Shown here: piece by piece, positions 1 to 11,356 of the stretch
Position numbering within the stretch: the stretch's first letter is position 1
Layout: the number at the start of each line of letters is the position of its first letter
Origin: Magallana angulata
Taxonomy: Eukaryota > Mollusca > Bivalvia > Ostreida > Ostreidae
Direction: 5' to 3'
DNA length: 64,000 nt
Assembly: GCF_025612915.1 (NCBI RefSeq)
Contig: NC_069112.1
Location: forward strand, 33,955,731 to 34,019,730
The notes under the pieces: generated by a model
The model's database searches: none
The model's input: only the letters and a program-made list of their open reading frames with translations
Told to the model about the DNA's origin: nothing
Made by a program: the position numbers and the translations under genes

Positions 1-1720
1 ACTGCCAACTATGCGCATTCATTCGGGAATCCGAAGATAGTGTGGTGCGCCAAACTTCCATCGATGAAGTCCTTAATGGTACCTCTAAGCTCCCTTTTAC
101 TGGACGATCCACTTGGCTAGCTATTCAAACTGAATGCCCAGACTTGCGTCGTGTTTGTGCTCACTTAAAGCAGGGTACCAGACCATCGAAGAAATTAAAC
201 AACATTCGCAACGTCAAACGATACCTACAAGTAGCCACTATTGCACATGATAGCCTCCTTGTTGTAAAAAGGGACTCGCCATTTTCTCCTACACGTGACT
301 GTATTATTGTCCCAAGAAACGTCCTACATGGCATACTAACTTCATTACACGTTCAGCTGAACCACCCATCGTGTCACCAGCTCCGCACAGTGGTAAACAG
401 ATATTTCTTCGCCTTAAACATGGATAAAGCTGTTGAAATAGTCTCCGAAAACTGCTTCCATTGTGCTGCTTTACGTAAAGCGACACACACAGCAACAGAA
501 CAGACAACATCAGAGCCCCAAGTCGCCATAGGCGTCTCATTTGCTGCAGATGTAATGCGACGAGAAAGGCAATTCATCTTAGTCCTGCGTCAATGCGTTA
601 CTTCATATACATCTGCCATCATCATCGACAACGAAAGAAAAGATTCTCTCCGAGATGGCCTCCTTCGTCTGTGCATTGAACTCCGCCCCCTAGATGGCCC
701 AAATGCTGTCGTTCGTACAGACCCCGCACCACGATTCCAGTCTCTTGTTGATGACCCTCTGCTCAGGAAGCATCGCATAATGATTGAAATTGGTCGCATC
801 AAAAATAAAAACAAGAATCCTGTCGCAGAAAGAGCCATCCAAGAACTACAAGAAGAAATCCTTCGCCAGGATCCTATGCCAGGCTTCATAACGCCATTGC
901 TATTGACTCTTTCCGTTGCCACGCTCAACTCTCGCATACGAAACCGTGGTCTCTCTGCACGAGAAATGTTGACCCAGAGGGATCAGTTCAGCAATATGCA
1001 GCTACTAATAAAGGACAGACAACTCATCGAACAACAGCATTCAAACCGCATTGAAAACCATGCACACAGTGAAGCCAGTAAAGCTCCTTTATCTGGGTTC
1101 AGACCAGAACCAGAAATCCATGTCGGGGATCTGGTGTACTTATACAGTGATCGCAACAAAACACAAGGACGCGATAGATACCTCGTGGTTTCTTGTGACC
1201 AATCATGGTGTAACGTGCGCAAGTTTAAGGGTAATCAGCTGAGAAAAGCATCTTATCGTGTAAGAAAGAATGAATGTTACAAGGTTCCTTGTGCCATCTC
1301 TGCAAGCCTCTATTCCGAACATCTTGCTAACATTGCGTCATACTCCTCAGAGGAAGAGGATGAAAATCTTCCACGGACTCCTGAAGAGCCCCAACCTCCC
1401 AGCCTTCCAGATATACCTGATGAGATACGCTTACCCCCAGAGGAGGATATCTACCCAGAAGTAAGGGACGACGGAGTCACTCCTGATCTTCATTCTGACA
1501 ACCACACTCCTGCTGTACTTGATCAGCACACTCTCTCACAAACTCTCCCACATGTCGCTACCAAAGCAGTACCATCTCGTCCAGTCAGACAGAAAACCTT
1601 ACCCTCATATTTACAGGACTATGGACTTTTTTTTTTGTATCAGTTTTTTTTGTAAGGGGCAGAATAATCCCCTATGGTTTGAAGGTAGTCTATCTTATGA
1701 TAACCATTTATCTCTATGTC

Positions 1721-1752
<32 letters not shown>

Positions 1753-1930
1753 ATCACGCCAGTATTTATGTTATGTTTATAAGTCGGGCTCGACATTCTA
1801 TTATTCCCCTTTTGTGTATTGCTTATGTTCACCGCCATTTTCTGAATAAACGTGTTGTGCTAATACTCCGGAGTTCGGTGTGTACTGATTGGCGCTGACC
1901 AGAATACCGGATCGTTAATGTTTGAACATG
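1..1930 (+). mobile_element. LTR retrotransposon fossil, 3' part (integrase end plus probable LTR)
   Basis: The window opens inside an LTR retrotransposon read on the plus strand. A long integrase reading frame ends near 1655 and is followed by a non-coding stretch that begins TGTAAGGGG, includes a pure A run at about 1721-1749, and carries an AATAAA signal near 1845; this is most easily read as the start of a 3' LTR. The far LTR end is not clear and 1930 is a guess. Family: BEL/Pao or Ty3 type; I cannot decide without comparison. It is incomplete because the window edge cuts it. The long open frame suggests moderate rather than great age. Confidence 0.75.
42..1655 (+). pseudogene. Retrotransposon integrase region (part of pol)
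   Basis: The 537-residue frame shows the parts of a retroelement integrase in order. A zinc-binding HHCC module lies near residues 104-143 (H..H then CFHC). A catalytic core follows with candidate acidic residues in AADVMRR, RTDPAPRF and NPVAERAIQELQEE, the usual D, D, E order. The C-terminal region contains VGDLVYLYSDRNK, as in the small beta-barrel domain that follows retrotransposon integrase cores, and ends in an acidic, proline-rich tail. The start is only the first Met in the window; the true pol frame would begin upstream. Product role in the family: joining element cDNA to host DNA in the nucleus. Treated here as a fossil. Confidence 0.8.
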
Positions 1931-2615
1931 TTGGCTTCGTACTTTGTACTTTTAGCTTCCGAACCTGAATAAAAAGAGGGGACTCTCATAACGATTAAAT
2001 CAATTATTCCTCTCCCATCCATCCAATCAAGATTGATAATTACTTAACCTTAAACGTAGATACAGGTTTCTGCTATATCAGATCCGATTCTTATAGGAAT
2101 TTAGAAACCTTGTTGTGGTACGAGTTTACTAACAATAGTTTAACTCGATAAAGCTAACTCGTACGTTAAACTGCATCCTAAACTTTCGATTCGAACTATA
2201 AGCGCAACATTTGAAATAATATGGATTGAAAATATAGACTTCTGTGTATGTTTGGATTGAAAATATACAGACTTATGTGAATGTTATCGTTTAAAACTGA
2301 ACGAGTAAATAAGGTTTATGTTCATAACCGCGAAGAAATTATGAGAGATTTATCAAATGTAATTAGCGATAAAAAAAAAAGATAGCTTGTTCCTTTAATA
2401 ATAGAACGCTATAAATTTCTTGTCTTCCTGATGTAGTTTAGTGAAGATGGTATTTATAATTTGAAAATATTATCAGGGTGATGACTTTATACAAAAGTAA
2501 ATAAACGATAACATAATATATTGTCTTTCAGTGAGGATTATAAGTTGTTTATCCTATTAATTCACAGAACGTTCCAAGTACGAACTAACATTTATCAGGA
2601 ATAGGGTAGCAGGGG
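1931..2615. other. A+T-rich stretch, nothing recognised
   Basis: I see no coding exon, tandem array or clear terminal repeat here. A 28-bp phrase around GGATTGAAAATATA is repeated twice near 2222-2275. Part may be the remainder of the LTR on its left. Confidence 0.5.
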
Positions 2616-2792
2616 TGTTGTGATTACGTATATTGGTTACGTAATGTAACGTAAATAAAAATATCCAGTTTTAAAATTTATAATTTATTGTACTACCCGA
2701 ATCCAAAGTGCAGAAACTGAATTAGAACCAAAACGTACAGGTAAATACACAAGTTTTCCTTGCTGAGAAATGTCACACGTATCGGCACCATT

Positions 2793-3837
2793 TTAAACGT
2801 CATTCTTGGAGCCCAAGACAGACGCCGCATTTATCCCGGGCGCTGTGCGTTTTTTTTTAGTTCGGAATTGCGGAGTTTTCTTTGGAGCGAACAGACGACA
2901 TTCCGCGGCGGTATGTCCGGTCTGGAAACAGATCTGGCACTTTGCTTGAGACTTTGGGGAACCGTGCCCGGTCCAACTACAGCTTCGTTTCAAGTGTCCT
3001 GCTCCCCCACACGCGTGGCAGGTAGGTAAATCCCGGTCACGTCCAGTCCGCGGTCTAGAAGTTGGTGCCTCTAGTTTTTTCTAGACGATGACTGATGTCG
3101 CGCAACATGCTAAAGAGGTGTTGATTATGGCCCTGGTTAGTGTTCGACTCTGCTGGCTGTACGGCTGCGACCATCGGTGCTGTGGCGGAAAGGGATCTAT
3201 ATCCATAGGCCTCGCCTAACTTTGCTTGTTGCAAAGCATCCTTGAAAGATTTAACGGACGCTGTCCGTACGAAAAATGCCAACTGATCAGGTAGTTCGTT
3301 GACGAATTTTGTGATTGAATCTCTCTCGGGTTTTTGCAGGCGGGAACCCTTTTCCATTATCTTACTGTGAAAATCTTCCAAGGGTTGTGAAGATGCCAAC
3401 CTCAGCGCTTCGAAAACTGCACTCTCTGCAACCATATCAGGGTCAAAAATTCCCTGTTTTGCATACTGCTCTGTAAACGCATTATTTAAGGCAAACCATG
3501 TGCGTTTTACAGGGATCTCTAACGAATTAAACCAAATCAATGCCGGTCCAGATAGATGGAGATGGAAAGCTGCAACACGTCTATCATCAGTTGTAAGATT
3601 TTGGTATAAATTAAATGATTCGAATTCCATAAGAAAGTGTTTGCCATTTTCATAACTAAATCCACTGATTTTTTTCAAAGAAACTTTGTCCGAAATTGAT
3701 GAAACATTGTTTCCTCGTGAATAATTTAGTGAACTTAGAGGATTGAAGACAGGAGTGTCATCTAGCCCTGCTTCCATATTGATAACAGTTGGAGGTGTAC
3801 TAAAATCACTGTTTTGTCCTCGTACAGGCGTAAACAT
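2793..3837 (-). pseudogene. Retrotransposon gag region, copy A
   Basis: The minus-strand reading begins MFTPVRGQNSDFSTPP and has a retrotransposon gag core: a segment with WFNSLEIPVKRTWFALNNAF, then FDPDMVAESAVFEALRL and a helix-rich continuation through KFVNELPDQLAFFVRT. A zinc knuckle of the CX2CX4HX4C type (CQICFQTGHTAAEC) lies at the 3' end near 2900-2950. In the family this protein packages element RNA into particles. The same N-terminus, changed at many positions, is seen in copy B (ending 37593), which supports the start. It is a fossil. Confidence 0.75.
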
Positions 3838-3844
3838 TGTTTTG

Positions 3845-5193
3845 TTTTTTATACCCCCGCAAACGAAGTTTAGGGGGGTATATTGGTTTCACCCTGTCCG
3901 TCTGTCTGTCTGTCCGTCTGTCTGTAGACGCAACTTTGTCTCACCTATAGAATTTTTTATTACTGCATGGAACAGTTTGAAAATTTGTACATATGTTGAA
4001 CACCATCTGAAGATGTGCACCTGCAATTTTTTTTTAGGATCAGACAAGATTTAATGATTTTATGACAGTTTTCATTTTCCTTATTCTATATATTGTACAC
4101 TAATGTTGAAAAGTATGGGAGGTAATCCTTACAGATTTTATTAATTAATTAATAGAAAACACTCTAAAATATATTTATATAAATACATCCAGATGGAGTT
4201 TTTTGTCTTTATGTCTTAATTAATAAAAAAAAATATTTTTTATAAGTATTCTATCAACTGACAATGCAAAGTTTTTGTTTGTCAATGATAAATTCTTAGG
4301 AGCTAATGAGAACATCAAAGACAAGTGTGGCTGAATTCATTTGTCCCAAGGGAGCCATTATCTGAGCCATGGTTCAGATGGAGCATGTGTTTAGGGGAAA
4401 TTGATAATCTGTAAAATGGGTGATGGTTTTGGGGCTATTTTAAAACTGTTTCATGTAAACCAAAAGGTCTATCATTATAAGGAAATAAATAATAAAATTA
4501 TTATTAAAGAAGTTAAACTATTTTTAGAGGTTGTTTAAATTTATTTGTCAAGTAATTTGATGAAGTGACCCTATTGGGCATTAATTTAAATGAAATTCAA
4601 AATTACCGATATGATTGAAGTATTTTGGCAATTTGAAAATTGTTTGTAATATTAAATTTTTTTTTTTACATATTTTTACATAGTATGGTAATTATGGTCA
4701 TGTTTTGGGAGTTTATTAAATTTCACAAGCTCATCAAAGAAAATCATAGTCCTATGGGATCAATTTTCTGATTTGGAGTTCAATTGTGCCATAGGAGAAA
4801 GTGAGGAAAATTTGAAACAACTAATTGCATCTGTCAAGACTCTTATTAGAAAGATATTGAAAGTTTTATCAACAGAAGACCATTGGTTGGCTACCGGTAT
4901 TTCTATTCACTGCAAAGGGAGGGGTTATTGTCATTTTGTTGGTTTTTCTTTAAAAAAAAATATATCATCAAATACATACATTTGTAAATGTATTACTGTT
5001 ATAGATATGTATTTACAGTGAAATTCTGACAATTTTGATTTTAATTTTTCTTTGTTAACTATTTTTTTTTTTTTTTACATTTCTAGAATTTTTTTTGTAT
5101 GTGTTCCAAACCTTAATTATCATTCAATTCAATTATTTGTCCCATTTGAAATTAGCCTAGCGGGGGTATTAGTCCCATTAGGACAGTTCTAGT
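3845..5193 (+). mobile_element. Helitron-like (HINE-type) repeat inserted in copy A
   Basis: Copy A is interrupted relative to copy B between the gag start (about 3840) and the LTR leader (about 5190). The inserted 1.35 kb starts with a C-rich/G-rich hairpin (ATACCCCCGCAAACGAAG pairing with TTTAGGGGGGTATA) followed by a CTGT-rich microsatellite at 3898-3927. It ends with GCGGGGGTATTAGTCC, a small hairpin GTCCCATTAGGAC and then AGTTCTAGTT. A terminal hairpin followed by CTAG is typical of Helitron 3' ends. There are no convincing coding exons; a short frame at 4773-5021 is unrecognised. Related hairpin ends recur at 22050, 29514 and 41870. Confidence 0.6.
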
Positions 5194-5244
5194 TAACTCA
5201 ATAAATTAACGCAAAAATAGTCCAAAAGTTTAGATTCTCCACCA

Positions 5245-5811
5245 TGTTGTGATTACGTATATTGGTTACGTAATGTAACGTAAATAAAAATATCTAGTTT
5301 TAGAATTCATTAAAGTACAAAATCACAATTAAAGAAACATCATTTTAAAAAGAAATCCAAAGTGAGAGTGTAAAATAATTATCAATCCCGCATGTCTCAT
5401 CTTTGACAACTCCTCCCCTTTTTCTATAAAGGACCAATGAAATAACTCCAAGATGGAACCAAAATTTGGGGAACGCTCAAAGACATAAATTCTCAAAATA
5501 GGATACAGGAGGGAATTACCATAATAAATTCAAAGACACGCCAGTCTAAGATCTGACCATCAATCAGATAAACGAAAATAAACAAATGACAATAAACAGG
5601 GGATCACTGTGAGAAATGGATAAGGGAGAGGAGGGAGATGTCAACATGAGAGATCACAAACAGATGCGGCAATGTATTTCTAAAATGATCAAACAAATTA
5701 AATTTCAAACATAAAATACCACTCGGTCTACAAAAGGAAATTAATTCAAGATGAATAAAATATATAAGAAAGTTGTCTTTATCAATAAAATATAAGTATG
5801 TATATAACAGG
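5245..5811 (-). repeat. LTR of the copy A retrotransposon
   Basis: This block is repeated at 37670-38033 and 47463-47890, and its first ~100 bases recur at 2616. Shared landmarks are GTGATTACG, a run reading AAAGTGAGAGTGTAAAAT, TCTAAGATCTGACCATCA and AACAGGGGATCA. The plus-strand start is TGTTGTG and the last shared bases are near ATATAACA, compatible with TG...CA ends. It acts as the promoter and polyadenylation region in this class of element. Confidence 0.65.
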
Positions 5812-6486
5812 GGGCAGTTTTTTTATGAATGAAATTGTGGGGTGGGGGTACCCCCATTTAGCACTATGTTGCGGTAAAAATATAATTTGCACCTGGATCA
5901 AAATGACTTGTAACTACCTGTTAGACTTAAGGAAGAACATTAAGGTTTAAAAATTTACCCAAATGACACCCTTATCTTTTTCTGACTAAGAAATAAAGGA
6001 ATACAACAGAGCCTATAGATTCTATATCAACAGATTTTACCCAACTTTGACTTATTGCATCAAGGTCAAACACTTACATATTAGCCAAAATGGTCTATCA
6101 TTTTGAATTTTCCCTCCATTTTTAGTAAATTAAATACAATAAAACACATAAAACATCTTACAATACTGAAATTTGATACAAAGGATCTCTAATTAGCCTA
6201 CACGGGTCATGTATCCCCTCAATGGCTGTTTAAACTCAGCAAGTGGTAATGTGCAGTTAGTCTTAAATCAAGGTGAAATAACCCGAAGACATGATCTGTG
6301 ACCACTGACAGCATCCATCAATTCATCCTTTATAATCCTAACAAAGCCTCATAAGAGGGAAAATTCCTTATCAGATACTGGTTACACTCTTAAATTTAAA
6401 CAAACACATCAGTGATAAAAGGATGGAGATACACGAAGTGCTGCAACTATATGTAGGAGGTACCCAAAGGCAGGCCACATTCAAAC
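5812..6486. other. Spacer without recognised genes
   Basis: A+T-rich sequence follows the LTR. The last few hundred bases may be the 5' flank of the Mutator-like gene that begins at 6487. No terminal inverted repeat is evident. Confidence 0.4.
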
Positions 6487-7105
6487 ATGCCCCGCTCCAA
6501 GAGAACCCAATCCAAAATAAACCACGGAAAACGCAAAGGGCATTTCCAAAAGAATCATCCCTATTTCAGTTCAAAAGTAGCACCTGTTGACGGTTGCCAT
6601 GACGACGACGTTAGAGATGCTGATGACAGTTCCCGGTCAGTCTCGGCCAGTGACCAGTGGATGCGTCCGCCCCAGAAAGCCTATCGAGATGCTGCTTTCA
6701 TCCATGTCCTCTTCATGCCAACAGTCCGGAGCGGTTCTGCCATCCCGACTCCGTCCTCTTAAGCCTACAACAGTCAAAATTACAAGTGAGGATCGGTCTT
6801 ACGGAGAAAACAATAAAGTAAACGTACAATTACTGACCACGCTACTGCAAGAAACAGCAGTCCACGTTTACTGCAGTAGCCCTAAAATTAACTTTAGCAT
6901 TTCCAAGAGACAAGGACTTTGCATAACAGGCCAGTCAAAGTGTCTTAAGGCCAGTTTATATGCTCTGCTTTTGAAGCTGTTTTTTAGGTCTGCACTTCAC
7001 TCTGCAAAGCAGACCTCCTAAGGTTTACGCTGTCTGCTTACCATGCCTACTCTCACTTTATTTGCATGTCATTTCCCGCCACTAGTCACATAAGCACGTG
7101 TAAAC

Positions 7106-9478
7106 ATGTACACAATGGAGGATTTAGATATTTTGTCTCCTCTTTTAATTATAATAATGGCTGCTGCATATAGGCAGCATTTAAGGAGTAGGAGAAAGCG
7201 AAGAACGTGCTGGACAAGACCATGGATTCTTCGGAGACAAGAGCATGGGGCGCATAATTCTCTCATAAAAGAATTATCTCAAGAAGACCACGAGAGTTAC
7301 AAAAATTTTGTGAGAATGACAAAGGAAGATTTTACCGAGTTTCTTGTGAAAATGTCACCACTTATTGTAAAAAAGGAAACTATAATGAGGAAATCAATTT
7401 CACCTGCGGAAAGACTCTCTCTAACTCTTCGTTACCTTGCAACTGGTAAGGAAAGACAATTTGCTATCAAATATTTATCATTTATTCTAATACATGTAAA
7501 AAGATATACCTGGTATACATATTAGTTTGAAAATGAATCAACTCTTTTACATTTATAGGAGAACGTTACAAGTCATTAGAGAGGTTAAGCATTTGAACGT
7601 GTACGTGTACGAGTACGTGTAAATAGGGGAATTCCCTAATTTAATGTGTAATACGTCATAATTTCTGCATTCCGCGTAATTCTACAAGTTGTACAAAACG
7701 TGTAAAATCAAAAGTACGCGGCGGTGTAAACTTGTAGCATTTTTCAAAAGAAATACATACCTTGTGCATATCAAAAGTTGTTTTATGTAAAGCAGACGAT
7801 AGGTTAAGGACGACTGTGCTTTTGGTTTCATCAAATTCATTGAATTATTTCATGAACAGTGAGAGTAAATTGAACATGTTGAAAATGTTAAATCTAATTA
7901 TTTTTCACGTTCATTTACAAGTACAGTTTATTAAACATAAGCTAAATTTTTGTACGTGTACGTGTAAACATACTTGTAGTTCTACACGTACCCGTAGACG
8001 TACACGTTCAAATGCTTAACCTCTCTATTATCATACTTATCATGCTTGTATCGCATTCCCGTACCAAATATGTCTCTGATTATTCCTGAGACTTGTTCTG
8101 CAATATTCAATAGATTGAAAGATGAATATATGGAAGTAAGTGTACATTGTTATAAACAATATTTATTCAACAATTACAAATCAACTTATTGTTGCCCTGA
8201 AGACATTTGGTGACTCATTGGAGGACTCATTGACTGTTGACTAATTGTTTGTGACATGTGATTAGGTGTTTGATAAAGTCCTTGGTGTTGAGGCATTAAG
8301 TTCATTGGTCTCTGACTCTGGTCCTGTAGAGCGCCATATTGGGCTTCATAGAGAATAGTTTGGAATTTTAGTTTAACTAGCGACTTTGTGGGGTCATCCA
8401 TTTCTCGCAGGGCTCCTGCAATGTAGTTGCCATAGTGGGCATCCTCATCTAGAGTGGTAACCTGAGTTAGTTTCAGTTCACTCCTTTTTCTGATGTCTTG
8501 CGGACATGACTGCCTCTGGTCCATTCAGCCTTGAACTTTGGTTGACAGGACCTTGTTTGATTTCCTCTTGTGACGTTTCTGAAACAGTGTCCATACTCTC
8601 CCCATCTATATCCTCATCATCATCCATGGTTAATGAGTCCTTTTAAAACATTAAAAATAATAATTTCAGGTTCCAAGCTCACAAGCAGATTGGGAAAAAA
8701 ATAGCAAAAGAGTTTGAAGATACCTGGAATTTTCCTAATTGCATAGGAGCTATGGATGGAAAACATATTGCCATTCGATGTCCTCTTAAAAGCGGGTCAA
8801 ATTATTACAATTATAAACAGTTTTACAGCATTGGTTTACTTGCCTTGGTCGATGCAGATTATAAATTCAAATACATAGATTGTGGTTGCAATGGTAGAGT
8901 AAGTGATGGTTGAGTTTTCGCAAATTCAACTTTATTTCAAACTCTGGAGTCGAATACTTTTCATATCCCACCAGGAAAACCTTTACCGCAGAGAAATACA
9001 CATGTGCCATTTGTCATTGTTGGGGATGAAGCATTTCCATTAAAATCTTATTTGATGAAACCATACCCATCCCGAAATTTGGACCAAAACAAGAGGACTT
9101 TTAATTACCGACTTTCAAGAGCAAGGAGAATTGTGGAAAATGTGTTTTTTGCATTTTAACTTGCAGATTTGGGGTATTCAAACAAGCTATACCTATAGAA
9201 CCAGAAAAAGTTGAAAGAATAGTTTTGGTATGTTGTGCATTGCATAACTTTTTGAGGACAAAGAAATCATCAACAGAATATTTGGGAGCAGGAATGGTAG
9301 ATGAGGAGGACATCGAGAATGGCCCAGTGAATTTTGGCACCTGGAGGCAAGAAATTGGAAATGATCTACCCGGCCTTACACAACAATCTGGTAACCGGTC
9401 AAGTAATGATGTTAGAGAAGAGTTACGTGACTATTTCAATACAAATGGTCAAGTTTCCTGGCAGTGGGACTTTTTATA
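7106..9478 (+). pseudogene. PIF/Harbinger (HARBI1-like) transposase, three exons, inactivated
   Basis: Exon 1 (7106-7445) encodes an N-terminal segment with YKNFVRMTKEDFTEFL and SPAERLSLTLRYLATG. Exon 2 (7559-8135, MITE excluded) encodes GERYKSL then YRIPVPNMSLIIPETCSAIF. Exon 3 (8670-9478) encodes [57 protein letters not shown] and CCALHNFLR. The aspartates of MDGKH and VGDEAF and the glutamate of RIVENVF fit the DDE triad. Splice sites are GT-AG and join in frame (ATG|GERY; MEV|PSSQ). Exon 3 has an in-frame TGA after NGRVSDG and a one-base shift at ENVF, so the copy is inactive. The 3' end lies 7 bases from an exon of the opposite-strand gene. Confidence 0.85.
7579..8025. mobile_element. 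TA-flanked MITE inside the Harbinger transposase exon
   Basis: The ends are near-perfect inverted repeats starting GAGAGGTTAAGCATTTGAAC and running on through ACGTGTACG-rich sequence for about 45 bases. The flanking dinucleotide TA (7577-7578 and 8026-8027) looks like the target duplication, as for Tc1/mariner-type MITEs. Taking the element out leaves the Harbinger exon open and in frame (aag tca tta ... tat cgc att ccc), which defines it as a clean later insertion. It has no credible gene; the 85-residue frame inside is chance. Confidence 0.8.
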
Positions 9479-10005
9479 ACTTACCAGATTTGATTGTGAT
9501 CCTCTTGGCACAATTTGTGTTTTAAGGAATGTATCAAGGGACTTGAAGTGTATCAATGAACTGGAATACACCTCATCTGATCCTGCCCCACTTTTCCTGG
9601 ATTTGTTGATTTTTGCAAGCTCTTTAGAGTAATACCCTCTCAAATATGATATTTTTGCTTGTATTTGATTTACTGCAACAAAAATTAAAGCGAAATCAGC
9701 ATTGAATTACTAATGAATTAATACTTAATAACATTAAACCTTTGCAGTTTTTATTAATAATTTCATATAACGAGCAGAAATTATTCAGCTGCATAATAAA
9801 CTTACCATTGCATTCCAACCCTTCATAATCTTCCTTTAGTTTTTCAACAATTAATTGTCCGAAGGGCTTTTTGCCTACTCTCCTTCTTGGAATATGCAGA
9901 TGATAAAACATTTCAAAGGTCAGGTTCTTGTTGAAGAAGTTCAATTAACCTCTCTTGTTGTTCTGAATTTAACTTTAATTCTTCTACTCTCTTTTTACCC
10001 GCCAT
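8186..10005 (-). pseudogene. MADF/BESS-type accessory protein of the Harbinger element
   Basis: The start codon at 10005 begins MAGKKRVEELKLNSEQQERL, a MADF-type N-terminus that runs to about 9807 in two frames. The next exon (9672-9485) gives IQAKISYLRGYYSKELAKIN and SGAGSDEVYSSSLIHFKSLD, the conserved second half of a MADF domain. The last exon (8641-8186) holds an acidic linker (MDDDEDIDGESMDT) and a BESS-like motif (AHYGNYIAGALREMDDPTKS, then VKLKFQTILYEAQYG) before a Q/M/P-rich tail. In Harbinger elements this protein binds DNA and brings the transposase to the nucleus and the ends. A stop in the first exon and a one-base shift near 8520 show decay. Confidence 0.75.
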
Positions 10006-10942
10006 ATTCTTTGTTTTGGTCAAGCATATGTATAAACATATTATCTCTAATCTAATTACTGAGCGATGTTGATTGGTCAGTTATGTCTGCTTTGCAGAGT
10101 GAAATAAAGCAAGTTCTAATCAGTCTGCTTGCAGACCTGCTGTGCATAACCCTAGTTCACACAGTCTGCTTTTGCAGCTCTGCGATACGAAACACAAGAA
10201 ATCTAGAGGACCGGAGACTGGAACCCTCAACGAGGCCCTTCTACCAGGCTGCCTAACAACAAAGGTTGGAGTGTCAGACACTAGCTACAATCTCAGCTGC
10301 CTTAATGTTAAGGCACCTGATACAAGGGGAATGCAGCAAAAACTGATTTCACTCTGTGACCGAGTGGAAAAAAATAACTCAGTGAGCATGCAAACCAACG
10401 ATACGTGAGGAGGGTGAACCGCTTGGCAGGAAGGGAGGAGAAGGAAGTCGACGGAAGCGTTTCCGGAGTCCATCACCACTGTCGCAGAATGTCGTTTACG
10501 TGCAATGCCCACCTACCTACTTACAGCGCCAAATTCCTACCTTACGGAAGGCACCTGACCTGGAACATGAAGACATTTCCAGGATACAGAGTGTCATCAA
10601 TAAGCAGATACTGGGCCAAAAATATGCAGACTCTCAACTACTCATAAATGTGAGAGTCTCCATCAGACAGTGTTCACGTATGCACCGAAGAAAACCACTT
10701 GGGCCAGAAACTTCACCGCACTGTGTCACTCCGCAGTTCATACCTCTACTCACGGCACTGGATCTTCATCATCTCTCATTGCCAATATGGTCGGTGTGCG
10801 CTGGGACCATGCAGGACCATTCCACCGGAAGATGACACAGCTCGATCGCCTGAGGAAGTACCACAGCCTACGAAAGAAAACAATGAAGTACAAGACCACT
10901 CGACACGTTGGGAGGAAGAAGCAAATGAACCGAAAACTCTAA

Positions 10943-11083
10943 AAACTCTCCCTATACAATAACGTAAGGGAAAACAGGGCAAATGAGCATGCGTGAGGAA
11001 TTAACCGCTAAACCTTAACAGTAACATCATACTACCTCATGGAAACAGACACTGCGGATATGGTTTATGACCCATGCATCTCC
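10943..11083. other. Short spacer between the Mutator-like relic and Kolobok-1
   Basis: No recognised feature; ends in the TTAA target of the next element. Confidence 0.4.
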
Positions 11084-11356
11084 TTAAACGGGTAGTAGCT
11101 ACGATTTTGGAATATTTTTAAAAGTTTTTATTCAGCGAAATAATACTTTAGAATGATAAATTTTGTAACAAAATACAATTTCTGTTATGTCCCAATCGAT
11201 AGTTTTGACGAACTTGGTCAGTATAGGCAAGTGACTTGAATTTTTGTCTGGTAGACAAAAATTGAATTAAAGTCCGTTCGTATTCATATGACCTTTTGTG
11301 AACTCATTCGACAGCCTCAATAACGCATGCGTAGATTGCTTTATATAGCAGAAGAC

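Larger units (their letters stand above)
2616..5811 (-). mobile_element. Ty3/gypsy-like LTR retrotransposon fossil, copy A
   Basis: This minus-strand element shows an LTR-like block at 5245-5811 and a matching shorter block from 2616. Both start TGTTGTGATTACGTATATTGG on the plus strand. Between them lies a gag region. No protease, reverse transcriptase or integrase is recognisable. Related blocks occur at 36985-38033 and 46930-47890 and, more diverged, near 35580, so this is a small family of fossils. A Helitron-like repeat (about 3845-5193) has inserted between gag and the LTR. Copies differ at many sites, suggesting considerable age. The element is broken. Confidence 0.75.
6950..10185 (+). 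mobile_element. PIF/Harbinger DNA transposon, decayed, two genes
   Basis: A Harbinger element of about 3.2 kb interrupts the Mutator-like gene. Its termini share an inverted 20-base block (TTCACTCTGCAAAGCAGAC near 6980-7010 and its complement near 10084-10105), embedded in a TCTGC-rich region; exact ends and a TWA duplication could not be fixed. It encodes a DDE transposase on the plus strand and a MADF/BESS-type DNA-binding protein on the minus strand, the two proteins usual for Harbinger elements. A 447-bp MITE lies in the transposase exon 2. Both genes carry disabling changes. Confidence 0.75.
6487..10942 (+). pseudogene. Mutator-like (MULE) transposase remnant, split by a Harbinger insertion
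   Basis: Two blocks flank the Harbinger element. The left block (6487-6950) starts MPRSKRTQSKINHGKRKGHF and, in a second frame, contains FSISKRQGLCITGQSKC. The right block (10190-10942) contains LSCLNVKAPDTRGMQQKL, then RRVNRLAGREEKEVDG, then KKTTWARNFTALCHSAVHTS and a basic tail rich in KYH and RRH. These phrases, in this order, match my memory of the Mutator-type transposase family common in molluscs and insects, which cuts and pastes element DNA in the nucleus. The middle, including most of the catalytic core, is missing and the frame changes several times, so this is a dead copy. No terminal repeats or 9-bp duplications were found. Confidence 0.6.

Noticed and set aside
4773-5021. 82-residue frame inside the Helitron-like insertion
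   Set aside because: No motif and no flanking exon; low-complexity hydrophobic end.
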